Source: Hydractinia symbiolongicarpus (lineage: Eukaryota; Cnidaria; Hydrozoa; Anthoathecata; Hydractiniidae). From it: a DNA stretch of 64,000 nucleotides. The notes beneath the pieces were generated by a model that ran no database searches, was not told the DNA's origin, and worked only from the letters and a program-made list of their open reading frames with translations. The DNA is taken from contig NC_079877.1 of assembly GCF_029227915.1 (NCBI RefSeq), positions 34,251,851 through 34,315,850 on the forward strand. The letters are read 5' to 3'. This document shows, in pieces, positions 24,171 through 35,656 of the stretch; position 1 is the first letter of the stretch; the number at the start of each line of letters is the position of its first letter. The translations under genes were made by a program, and so were the position numbers.

Positions 24171-26032
24171 ATTGGTCTCACAGTAAAAAAAGACTTATTT
24201 ATCTTAATTTTTAAATAAAGCGCTACCACGGCGCCCAGTGTAATCGCTGAGTTCCAGCAATCATGTCAAATTAAGAAGAATGTTATTTCTTGGAGTCCAA
24301 TTGTCTCACTTATAACATTTATAAGGTCAAAGTCCAAAATAAGTTCAATTAAGTCGCACAGTCAAACGTTTCACAGTTAAAAGCGATACAACTTAGTTAT
24401 ATCGGAAGGAAATCACTAAATACATGTTGGCACGAATATGTGACCCAACCGTTGTAACTCAAACGGATTGACACCGTTAGAAAGTCAATGAAATGTAGTT
24501 TTTGAAACTGTCTCTACTTCTTCAGCGCGCGATAAGGGCTAGGATTGTTTCCACAGTAATAAATGACTTATTTTTCTTAACTTTTAAACAAAGCGCTACC
24601 ACAGCGCCCAGTGTAATTGCTGAGTTCCAGCAATCATGTCAAATTAAGAAGTATATCATTTCTTGTAGTCAAAATGACTCATTTATCACATTTAAAAGGT
24701 CAAAGTCCAAAATAAGTTCAATTAAGTCGCACAGTCAAACGTTTCACAGTTAAAAGCGATACAACTTAGTAATATCGGAAGGAAATCACTAAATACATGT
24801 TGGCACGAATATGAGACCCAACCGTTGTTACACAAACAGATTGACACCGTTAGAAAGTCAATGAAATGTAGTTTTTGAAACTGTCTCTACTTCTTCAGCG
24901 CGCGATAAGGGCTAGGATTGTTTCCACAGTAATAAATGACTTATTTTTCTTAACTTTTAAACAAAGCGCTACCACAGCGCCCAGTGTAATTGCTGAGTTC
25001 CAGCAACCATGTCAAATTAAGAAGAATATCATTTCTTGTAGTCAAAATGACTCATTTATCACATTTATAAGGTCAAAGTCCAAAATCAGTTAAATTAAGT
25101 CCCACAGTCAATCGTTTCACTGTTGAAAGCGATACAACTTAGTAATATCGGAAAAAAATCACTAAATACATGTTGGTACTTATGTGTGACGCAACCGTTG
25201 TGACTCAAACGGATTGACACCGTTAGAAAATCAATAAAATTTAGTTTTAGAAACTGTCTCTATTTCTTCAGCGCGCGATAACGACTAGGATCTGTCTCAC
25301 AGTAAAAAAAGACTTATTTATCTTAATTTTTAAATAAAGCGCTACCACAGCGCCCAGTGTAATCGCTGAGTTTCAGCAATCATGTCAAATTAAGAAGAAT
25401 GTTCTTTCTTGGAGTCCAATTGTCTCATTTATCACACTTATGAGGTCACAGTCCAAAGTTAGTTCAATTAAATCCCACAGTCAATCGTTACACTGTTAGA
25501 AGCGATGCAACCTAGTAATACCAGAAAAACATCGTTAATACATGTTGGTACGAATATGTGACCCAACCGTTGTAACTCAAACGGATTGACACCGTTAGAA
25601 AGTCAATTAAATGTACTTTTTGAAGCTGTCTCTAATTCTTCAGCGCGAACTAACGGCTAGGATTGGTCCCACAGTAAAAAATGACTGATTTATCTTAATT
25701 TTTAAAAAAAGGCTACCCAGAGCCTAATGTAATCGCTGAATTCCAGCAATCATGTCAAATTAAGAAGAATGTTATTCCTTGGAGACCTTTTGCCTCATTT
25801 ATCACATTTATAAGGTCACAGTCCTGAATCAGTTCAAATAATTCCCACAGTCAATCGTTTCACTGTTAAAAGCGATACAACTTAGGAATATCCGAAGAAA
25901 ATCACTAAATACATTTTGGTACGAATATGTGACGCAACTGTTGTAACTCAAACGGATTGACACCGTTAGAAAGTCAATGAAATGTGGTTTTTGAAACTGT
26001 CTCTATTTCTTCGGCGCGCGATAACGGCTAGG
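24171..26032 (+). repeat. Pentamer HOR copy 1 (1,862 bp, G end-A-A-Bg-F-G start)
   Basis: First of two adjacent 1,862-bp copies. It begins within a G monomer with GGTCTCACAG and CCACGGCGCCC, then holds A monomers 24502 and 24875, Bg 25248, F 25620 and the start of G 25991. Rare variants repeated exactly 1,862 bp later include AAGTATATCATT, ATATGAGACCC and AACGACTAGGATCTG. By eye I found only one base difference between the two copies, C at 25,716 against T at 27,578. This makes it one of the youngest duplications in the window, or a possible assembly artefact. Confidence 0.9.
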
Positions 26033-27894
26033 ATTGGTCTCACAGTAAAAAAAGACTTATTTATCTTAATTTTTAAATAAAGCGCTACCACGGCGCCCAG
26101 TGTAATCGCTGAGTTCCAGCAATCATGTCAAATTAAGAAGAATGTTATTTCTTGGAGTCCAATTGTCTCACTTATAACATTTATAAGGTCAAAGTCCAAA
26201 ATAAGTTCAATTAAGTCGCACAGTCAAACGTTTCACAGTTAAAAGCGATACAACTTAGTTATATCGGAAGGAAATCACTAAATACATGTTGGCACGAATA
26301 TGTGACCCAACCGTTGTAACTCAAACGGATTGACACCGTTAGAAAGTCAATGAAATGTAGTTTTTGAAACTGTCTCTACTTCTTCAGCGCGCGATAAGGG
26401 CTAGGATTGTTTCCACAGTAATAAATGACTTATTTTTCTTAACTTTTAAACAAAGCGCTACCACAGCGCCCAGTGTAATTGCTGAGTTCCAGCAATCATG
26501 TCAAATTAAGAAGTATATCATTTCTTGTAGTCAAAATGACTCATTTATCACATTTAAAAGGTCAAAGTCCAAAATAAGTTCAATTAAGTCGCACAGTCAA
26601 ACGTTTCACAGTTAAAAGCGATACAACTTAGTAATATCGGAAGGAAATCACTAAATACATGTTGGCACGAATATGAGACCCAACCGTTGTTACACAAACA
26701 GATTGACACCGTTAGAAAGTCAATGAAATGTAGTTTTTGAAACTGTCTCTACTTCTTCAGCGCGCGATAAGGGCTAGGATTGTTTCCACAGTAATAAATG
26801 ACTTATTTTTCTTAACTTTTAAACAAAGCGCTACCACAGCGCCCAGTGTAATTGCTGAGTTCCAGCAACCATGTCAAATTAAGAAGAATATCATTTCTTG
26901 TAGTCAAAATGACTCATTTATCACATTTATAAGGTCAAAGTCCAAAATCAGTTAAATTAAGTCCCACAGTCAATCGTTTCACTGTTGAAAGCGATACAAC
27001 TTAGTAATATCGGAAAAAAATCACTAAATACATGTTGGTACTTATGTGTGACGCAACCGTTGTGACTCAAACGGATTGACACCGTTAGAAAATCAATAAA
27101 ATTTAGTTTTAGAAACTGTCTCTATTTCTTCAGCGCGCGATAACGACTAGGATCTGTCTCACAGTAAAAAAAGACTTATTTATCTTAATTTTTAAATAAA
27201 GCGCTACCACAGCGCCCAGTGTAATCGCTGAGTTTCAGCAATCATGTCAAATTAAGAAGAATGTTCTTTCTTGGAGTCCAATTGTCTCATTTATCACACT
27301 TATGAGGTCACAGTCCAAAGTTAGTTCAATTAAATCCCACAGTCAATCGTTACACTGTTAGAAGCGATGCAACCTAGTAATACCAGAAAAACATCGTTAA
27401 TACATGTTGGTACGAATATGTGACCCAACCGTTGTAACTCAAACGGATTGACACCGTTAGAAAGTCAATTAAATGTACTTTTTGAAGCTGTCTCTAATTC
27501 TTCAGCGCGAACTAACGGCTAGGATTGGTCCCACAGTAAAAAATGACTGATTTATCTTAATTTTTAAAAAAAGGCTATCCAGAGCCTAATGTAATCGCTG
27601 AATTCCAGCAATCATGTCAAATTAAGAAGAATGTTATTCCTTGGAGACCTTTTGCCTCATTTATCACATTTATAAGGTCACAGTCCTGAATCAGTTCAAA
27701 TAATTCCCACAGTCAATCGTTTCACTGTTAAAAGCGATACAACTTAGGAATATCCGAAGAAAATCACTAAATACATTTTGGTACGAATATGTGACGCAAC
27801 TGTTGTAACTCAAACGGATTGACACCGTTAGAAAGTCAATGAAATGTGGTTTTTGAAACTGTCTCTATTTCTTCGGCGCGCGATAACGGCTAGG
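26033..27894 (+). repeat. Pentamer HOR copy 2 (1,862 bp)
   Basis: Second adjacent copy, with A 26364 and 26737, Bg 27110, F 27482 and the start of G 27853. The match with copy 1 stops just after its end, where the G monomer at 27853 reads GGTCATACAG instead of GGTCTCACAG and CCACAGCGCCC instead of CCACGGCGCCC. That change marks the right edge of the duplicated unit within about 70 bp and shows that the exchange happened inside a G monomer. Confidence 0.9.
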
Positions 27895-30800
27895 ATTGGT
27901 CATACAGTAAAAAAAGACTTATTTATCTTAATTTTTAAATAAAGCGCTACCACAGCGCCCAGTGTAATCGCTGAGTTCCAGCAATCATGTCAAATTAAGA
28001 AGAATGTTATTTCTTGGAGTCCAATTGTCTCACTTATAACATTTATAAGGTCAAAGTCCAAAATAAGTTCAATTAAGTCCCACAGTCAATCGTTTCACTG
28101 TTGAAAGCGATACAACTTAGTACTATCGGAAAAAAATCACTAAATACATGTTGGTACTTATGTGTGACGCAACCGTTGTAACTCAAACGGATTGACACCG
28201 TTAGAAAATCAATAAAATTTAGTTTAAGAAACTGTCTCTAATTTTTCAGCGCGCGATAACGGCTAGGATTGTTTCCACAATAAAAAATGACTTATTTATC
28301 TTAATTTTTAAGTAAAGCTTTACCACAGCGCCCAGTGTAATCGTTGAGTTCCAGCAATCATGTCAAATTAAGAAGAATATCATTTCTTGTAGTCAAAATG
28401 ACTCATTTATCACATTTATAAGGTCAAAGTCCAAAATCAGTTCAAATAAGTCCCACAGTCAATCGTTTCACTGTTGAAAGCGATACAACTTAGTAATATC
28501 GGAAGGAAATCACTAAATACATGTTGGCACGAATATGTGACCCAACCGTTGTAACTCAAACGGATTGACACCGTTAGAAAGTCAATGAAATGTAGTTTTT
28601 GAAACTGTCTCTACTTCTTCAGCGCGCGATAATGGCTAGGATTGTTTCCACAGTAATAAATGACTTATTTTTCTTAACTTTTAAACAAAGCACTACCACA
28701 GCGCCCAGTGTAATTGCTGAGTTCCAGCAATCATGTCAAATTAAAAAGAATATCATTTCTTGTAGTCAAAATGACTCATTTATCACATTTATAAGGTCAA
28801 AGTCCAAAATCAGTTCAATTAAGTCCCACAGTCAATCGTTTTACTGTTGAAAGCGATACAACTTAGTAATATCGGAAAAAAATCACTAAATACATGTTGG
28901 TACTTATGTGTGACGCAACCGTTGTAACTCAAACGGATTGACACCGTTAGAAAGTCAATGAAATGTAGTTTTTGAAACTGTCTCTACTTCTTCAGCGCGC
29001 GATAACGGCTAGGAATGTTTCCACAGTAATAAATGACTTATTTTTCTTAACTTTTAAACAAAGCGCTATCACAGCGCCCAGTGTAATTGCTGAGTTCCAG
29101 CAATCATGTCAAATTAAAAAGAATATAATTTCTTGCAGTCAAAATGACTCATTTATCACATTTATAAGGTCAAAGTCCAAAATCAATTCAATTAAGTCCC
29201 ACAGTCAATCGTTTCACTGTTGAAAGCGATACAACTTAGTAATATCGGAAAAAAATCACTAAATACATGTTGGTACTTATGTGTGACGCAACCGTTGTAA
29301 CTCAAACGGATTGACACCGTTAGAAAATCAATTAAATTTAGTTTTAGAAACTGTCTCTATTTATTCAGCGCGCGATAACGGCTAGGATTAGTCCCACAAT
29401 AAAAAATGACTTATTTATCTTAATTTTTAAATAAAGCCTTACCACAGCGCCTAGTGTAATCGTTGAGTTCCAGCAATCATGTCAAATTAAGAAGAATATC
29501 ATTTCTTGTAGTCAAAATGACTCATTTATCACATTTATAAGGTCAAAGTCCAAAATCAGTTCAAATAAGTCCCACAGTCAATCGTTTCACTGTTGAAAGC
29601 GATACAACTTAGTAATATCGGAAAAAAATCACTAAATACATGTTGGTACGAATGTGTGACGCAACCGTTGTAACTCAAACGGATTGACACCGTTAGAAAA
29701 TCAATGAAATTTAGTTTTAGAAACTGTCTCTATTTCTTCAGCGCGCTATAACGGCTAGGATTGGTCCCACAGTAAAAAATGACTTATTTATCTTAATTTT
29801 TAAATAAAGCCTTACCACAGCGCCCAGTGTAATCGCTGGGTTACAGCAATCATGTCAAATTAAGAAGAATATCATTTCTTGTAGTCAAAATGTCTCATTT
29901 ATCACATTTATAAGGTCAAAGTCCAAAATCAGTTCAATTAAGTCCCATAGTCAATCGTTTCACTGTTGAAAGCGATACAACTTAGTAATATCGGAAGAAA
30001 ATCACTAAATACATGTTGGCACGATTATGTGACGCAACCGTTGTAAGTCAAATGGATTGACACCGTTAGAAAGTCAACGAAATGTAGTTTTTCAAACTGT
30101 CTCTATTTCTTCGGCGCGCGATAACGGCTAGGATTGGTCCCACAGTACAAAATGACTTATTTATCTTAATTTTTAAATAAAGCGTTACAACAGCGCCCAG
30201 TGTAATCGGTGAGTTCCATCAATCATGTCAAATTAAGGAGAATGTTATTTCTTCTAGTCAAAATGGCTCATTTATTACATTTATAAGGTCAAAGTCCAAA
30301 ATCAGTTCAATTAAGTCCCACAGTCAATCGTTTCTCTGTTGAAAGCGATACAACTTAGTAATATCGGAAGAAAATCACTAAATACATGTTGGTACGATTT
30401 TGTGACGCAACCGTTCTAACGCAAAGGGATTGACACCGTTAAAAAGTCAATGAAATGGAGTTTTTGAAACTGTCTCTATATCCTCAGCGCGCTAAAGGCT
30501 AGGATTGGTCCCACAGTAAAAATGACTTATTTATCTTAATTTTTAAATAAAGCCTTACCACAGCGCCTTGTGCAATCGTTGAGTTCCAGCAATCATGTCA
30601 AATTAAGAAGAATATCATTTCTTGTAGTCAAAATGACTCATTTATCACATTTATAAGGTCAAAGTCCAAAATCAGTTCAAATAAGTCCCACAGTCAATCG
30701 TTTCACTGTTGAAAGCGATACAACTTAGTAATATCGGAAAAAAATCACTAAATACATGTTGGTACGAATGTGTGACGCAACCGTTGTAACTTCAAACGGA

Positions 30801-31260
30801 TTGACACCGTTAGAAAATCAATGAAATTTAGTTTTAGAAACTGTCTCTATTTCTTCAGCGCGCGATAACGGCTAGGATTGGTCCCACAGTAAAAAATGAC
30901 TTATTTATCTTAATTTTTAAATAAAGCCTTACCACAGCGCCCAGTGTAATCGCTGGGATCCAGCAATCATGTCAAATTAAGAAGAATATCATTTCTTGTA
31001 GTCAAAATGACTCATTTATCACATTTATAAGGTCAAAGTCCAAAATCAGTTCAATTTAGTCCCACAGTCAATCGTTTCACTGTTGAAAGCGATACAACTT
31101 AATAATATCGAAAGAAAATCACTAAATACATGTTGGCACGATTATGTGACGCAACCGTTGTAAGTCAAATGGATTGACACCGTTAGAAAGTCAACGAAAT
31201 GTAGTTTTTCAAACTGTCTCTATTTCTTCGGCGCGCGATAACGGCCAGGATTGGTCCCAC

Positions 31261-31281
31261 AGTACAAAATAAAGCCTTACC
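31261..31281 (+). other. 25-bp deletion in a C monomer with AAAT microhomology
   Basis: CAGTACAAAAT is joined to AAAGCCTTACC. Intact copies have GACTTATTTATCTTAATT plus TTTAAAT in between, 25 bp in all. Both sides end in AAAT, so the deletion could have arisen by slippage or microhomology-mediated joining. The step from 31208 to 31556 is 348 bp, exactly 25 short. The body after the joint is of the B type, so the event also switched subfamily. Confidence 0.85.
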
Positions 31282-32131
31282 ACAGCGCCTAGTGTAATCG
31301 TTGAGTTCCAGCAATCATGTCAAATTAAGAAGAATATCATTTCTTGTAGTCAAAATGACTCATTTATCACATTTATAAGGTCAAAGTCCAAAATCAGTTC
31401 AAATAAGAGTCACAGTCAATCGTTTCACTGTTGAAAGCGATACAACTTAGTAATATCGGAAAAAAATCACTAAATACATGTTGGTACGAATGTGTGACGC
31501 AACCGTTGTAACTCAAACGGATTGACACCGTTAGAAAATCAATGAAATTTAGTTTTAGAAACTGTCTCTATTTCTTCAGCGCGCGATAACGGCTAGGATT
31601 GGTCCCACAGTAAAAAATGACTTATTTATCTTAATTTTTAAATAAAGCCTTACCACAGCGCCCAGTGTAATCGCTGGGTTCCAGCAATCATGTCAAATTA
31701 AGAAGAATATCATTTCTTGTAGTCAAAATGACTCATTTATCACATTTATAAGGTCAAAGTCCAAAATCAGTTCAATTAAGTCCCATAGTCAATCGTTTCA
31801 CTGTTGAAAGCGATACAACTTAGTAATATCGGAAGAAAATCACTAAATACATGTTGGCACGATTATGTGACGCAACCGTTGTAAGTCAAATGGATTGACA
31901 CCGTTAGAAAGTCAACGAAATGTAGTTTTTCAAACTGTCTCTATTTCTTCGGCGCGCGATAACGGCTAGGATTGGTCCCACAGTACAAAATGACTTATTT
32001 ATCTTAATTTTTAAATAAAGCGTTACCACAGCGCCCAGTGTAATCGGTGAGTTCCATCAATCATGTCAAATTAAGGAGAATGTTATTTCTTCTAGTCAAA
32101 ATGGCTCATTTATTACATTTATAAGGTCAAA

Positions 32132-32160
32132 GTCCAAAATCTAGGCTAAAGGCTAGGATT
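32132..32160 (+). other. Out-of-register deletion junction (about 187 bp lost, TAG added)
   Basis: GTCCAAAATC is followed directly by TAG and then GCTAAAGGCTAGG. The intact relative is at 30,290-30,500, where the same AAAATC ends at 30,303 and GCTAAAGGCTAGG, with its rare AAAGG variant, begins at 30,491. The junction therefore removes 30,304-30,490 of that copy and has three extra bases, TAG, at the joint. Filler bases of this kind are typical of end joining. The same junction recurs at 33,446, so it happened once and was then copied with the 1,305-bp unit. Confidence 0.85.
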
Positions 32161-33436
32161 GGTCCCACAGTAAAAATGACTTATTTATCTTAATTTTTAA
32201 ATAAAGCCTTACCACAGCGCCTTGTGCAATCGTTGAGTTCCAGCAATCATGTCAATTTAAGAAGAATATCATTTCTTGTAGTCAAAATGACTCATTTATC
32301 ACATTTATAAGGTCAAAGTCCAAAATCAGTTCAAATAAGTCCCACAGTCAATCGTTTCACTGTTGAAAGCGATACAACTTAGTAATATCGGAAAAAAATC
32401 ACTAAATACATGTTGGTACGAATGTGTGACGCAACCGTTGTAACTCAAACGGATTGACACCGTTAGAAAATCAATGAAATTTAGTTTTAGAAACTGTCTC
32501 TATTTCTTCAGCGCGCGATAACGGCTAGGATTGGTCCCACAGTAAAAAATGACTTATTTATCTTAATTTTTAAATAAAGCCTTACCACAGCGCCCAGTGT
32601 AATCGCTGGGTTCCAGCAATCATGTCAAATTAAGAAGAATATCATTTCTTGTAGTCAAAATGACTCATTTATCACATTTATAAGGTCAAAGTCCAAAATC
32701 AGTTCAATTTAGTCCCACAGTCAATCGTTTCACTGTTGAAAGCGATACAACTTAGTAATATCGAAAGAAAATCACTAAATACATGTTGGCACGATTATGT
32801 GACGCAACCGTTGTAAGTCAAATGGATTGACACCGTTAGAAAGTCAACGAAATGTAGTTTTTCAAACTGTCTCTATTTCTTCGGCGCGCGATAACGGCTA
32901 GGATTGGTCCCACAGTACAAAATGACTTATTTATCTTAATTTTTAAATAAAGCCTTACCACAGCGCCCAGTGTAATCGCTGGGTTCCAGCAATCATGTCA
33001 AATTAAGAAGAATATCATTTCTTGTAGTCAAAATGACTCATTTATCACATTTATAAGGTCAAAGTCCAAAATCAGTTCAATTAAGTCCCATAGTCAATCG
33101 TTTCACTGTTGAAAGCGATACAACTTAGTAATATCGGAAGAAAATCACTAAATACATGTTGGCACGATTATGTGACGCAACCGTTGTAAGTCAAATGGAT
33201 TGACACCGTTAGAAAGTCAACGAAATGTAGTTTTTCAAACTGTCTCTATTTCTTCGGCGCGCGATAACGGCTAGGATTGGTCCCACAGTACAAAATGACT
33301 TATTTATCTTAATTTTTAAATAAAGCGTTACCACAGCGCCCAGTGTAATCGGTGAGTTCCATCAATCATGTCAAATTAAGGAGAATGTTATTTCTTCTAG
33401 TCAAAATGGCTCATTTATTACATTTATAAGGTCAAA

Positions 33437-33465
33437 GTCCAAAATCTAGGCTAAAGGCTAGGATT
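33437..33465 (+). other. Second copy of the 187-bp deletion junction
   Basis: The sequence is the same as at 32,132-32,160, including the TAG filler and the following GCTAAAGGCTAGG, exactly 1,305 bp downstream. Downstream of both junctions the rare GTCAATTTAAGAAG occurs. This shows that the deletion came first and the tandem duplication later. Confidence 0.87.
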
Positions 33466-35656
33466 GGTCCCACAGTAAAAATGACTTATTTATCTTAATT
33501 TTTAAATAAAGCCTTACCACAGCGCCTTGTGCAATCGTTGAGTTCCAGCAATCATGTCAATTTAAGAAGAATATCATTTCTTGTAGTCAAAATGACTCAT
33601 TTATCACATTTATAAGGTCAAAGTCCAAAATCAGTTCAAATAAGTCCCACAGTCAATCGTTTCACTGTTGAAAGCGATACAACTTAGTAATATCGGAAAA
33701 AAATCACTAAATACATGTTGGTACGAATGTGTGACGCAACCGTTGTAACTCAAACGGATTGACACCGTTAGAAAATCAATGAAATTTAGTTTTAGAAACT
33801 GTCTCTATTTCTTCAGCGCGCGATAACGGCTAGGATTGGTCCCACAGTAAAAAATGACTTATTTATCTTAATTTTTAAATAAAGCCTTACCACAGCGCCC
33901 AGTGTAATCGCTGGGTTCCAGCAATCATGTCAAATTAAGAAGAATATCATTTCTTGTAGTCAAAATGACTCATTTATCACATTTATAAGGTCAAAGTCCA
34001 AAATCAGTTCAATTTAGTCCCACAGTCAATCGTTTCACTGTTGAAAGCGATACAACTTAGTAATATCGAAAGAAAATCACTAAATACATGTTGGCACGAT
34101 TATGTGACGCAACCGTTGTAAGTCAAATGGATTGACACCGCTAGAAAGTCAACGAAATGTAGTTTTTCAAACTGTCTCTATTTCTTCGGCGCGCGATAAC
34201 GGCTAGGATTGGTCCCACAGTACAAAATGACTTATTTATCTTAATTTTTAAATAAAGCGTTACCACAGCGCCCAGTGTAATCGGTGAGTTCCATCAATCA
34301 TGTCAAATTAAGGAGAATGTTATTTCTTCTAGTCAAAATGGCTCATTTATTACATTTATAAGGTCAAAGTCCAAAATCAGTTCAATTAAGTCCCACAGTC
34401 AATCGTTTCTCTGTTGAAAGCGATACAACTTAGTAATATCGGAAGAAAATCACTATATACATGTTGGTACGATTTTGTGACGCAACCGTTCTAACGCAAA
34501 CGGATTGACACCGTTAAAAAGTCAATAAAATGCAGTTTTTGAAACTGTCTCTATATCCTCAGCGCGCGCTAACGGCTAGGATTGGTCCCACAGTAAAAAT
34601 GACTTATTTATCTTAATTTTTAAATAAAGCCTTACCACAGCGCCCAGTGTAATCGCCGAGTTCCAGCAATCATGTCAAATTAAGAAGAATATCATTTCTT
34701 GTAGTCAAAATGACTCATTTATCACATTTATAAGGTCAAAGTCCAAAATCAGTTCAATTAAGTCCCACAGTCAATCGTTTCACTGTTGAAAGCGATACAA
34801 CTTAGTAATATCGGAAAAAAATCACTAAATACATGTTGGTACGAATGTGTGACGCAACCGTTGTAACTCAAACGGATTGACACCGTTAGAAAATCAATGA
34901 AATTTAGTTTTAGAAACTGTCTCTATTTCCTCAGCGCGCGATAACGGCTAGGATTGGTCCCACAGTAAAAAATGACTTATTTATCTTAATTTTTAAATAA
35001 AGCCTTACCACAGCGCCCAGTGAAATCGCTGAGTTCCAGCAATCATGTCAAATTAAGAAGAATATCATTTCTTGTAGTCAAAATGACTCATTTATAACAT
35101 TTATAAGGTCAAAATCCAAAATCAGTTCAATTAAGTCCCACAGTCAATCGTTTCACTGTTGAAAGCGATACAACTTAGTAATATCGGAAGAAAATCACTA
35201 AATACATGTTGGTACGATTATGTGACGCAACCGTTGTAAGTCAAACGGATTGACACCGTTAGAAAGTCAATGAAATGTGGTTTTTGAAACTGTCTCTATT
35301 TCTTCAGCGCGCGATAACGGCTAGGATTGGTCCCACAGTACAAAATGACTTATTTATCTTAATTTTTAAATAAAGCGTTACCACAGCGCCCAGTGTAATC
35401 GGTGAGTTCCATCAATCATGTCAAATTAAGGAGAATGTTATTTCTTCTAGTCAAAATGGCTCATTTATTACATTTATAAGGTCAAAGTCCAAAATCAGTT
35501 CAATTAAGTCCCACAGTCAATCGTTTCTCTGTTGAAAGCGATACAACTTAGTAATATCGGAAGAAAATCACTAAATACATGTTGGTACGATTTTGTGACG
35601 CAACCGTTCTAACGCAAAGGGATTGACACCGTTAAAAAGTCAATGAAATGGAGTTT

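Larger units (their letters stand above)
20402..29344 (+). repeat. Array segment 6: A-A-Bg-F-G pentamers inside larger repeats
   Basis: Anchors: 20402 B, 20775 G, 21148 A, 21521 Bg, 21893 F, 22264 G, 22637 B', 23010 A, 23383 A, 23756 B, 24129 G, 24502 A, 24875 A, 25248 Bg, 25620 F, 25991 G, 26364 A, 26737 A, 27110 Bg, 27482 F, 27853 G, 28226 B', 28599 A, 28972 A. The block that begins with the rare junction CCTTACTACAGCGCCC at 20,493 recurs at 23,847, 3,354 bp later. The first version has a single A (21148), whose CAGCAACCATG matches the second A of the pair at 24875, so one A was lost by fusion or the other gained. The pentamer itself is in tandem at 24.2-27.9 kb and has its own entries. Confidence 0.87.
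31644..34253 (+). repeat. 1,305-bp HOR of 3.5 monomers, two tandem copies
   Basis: The copies are about 31,644-32,948 and 32,949-34,253. Both contain GTCCCATAGTCAATCG (31,780 and 33,085) and the same abnormal junction CTAGGCTAAAGGCTAGG, at 32,141 and 33,446. The spacing is exactly 1,305 bp, close to 3.5 times 373. The half-monomer arises because each copy carries one D monomer that lost about 187 bp. At about 32,950 the first copy runs from a C monomer into a B body (AAAGCCTTACC) where the second continues as C (AAAGCGTTACC), so the exchange point lies there. Confidence 0.88.
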
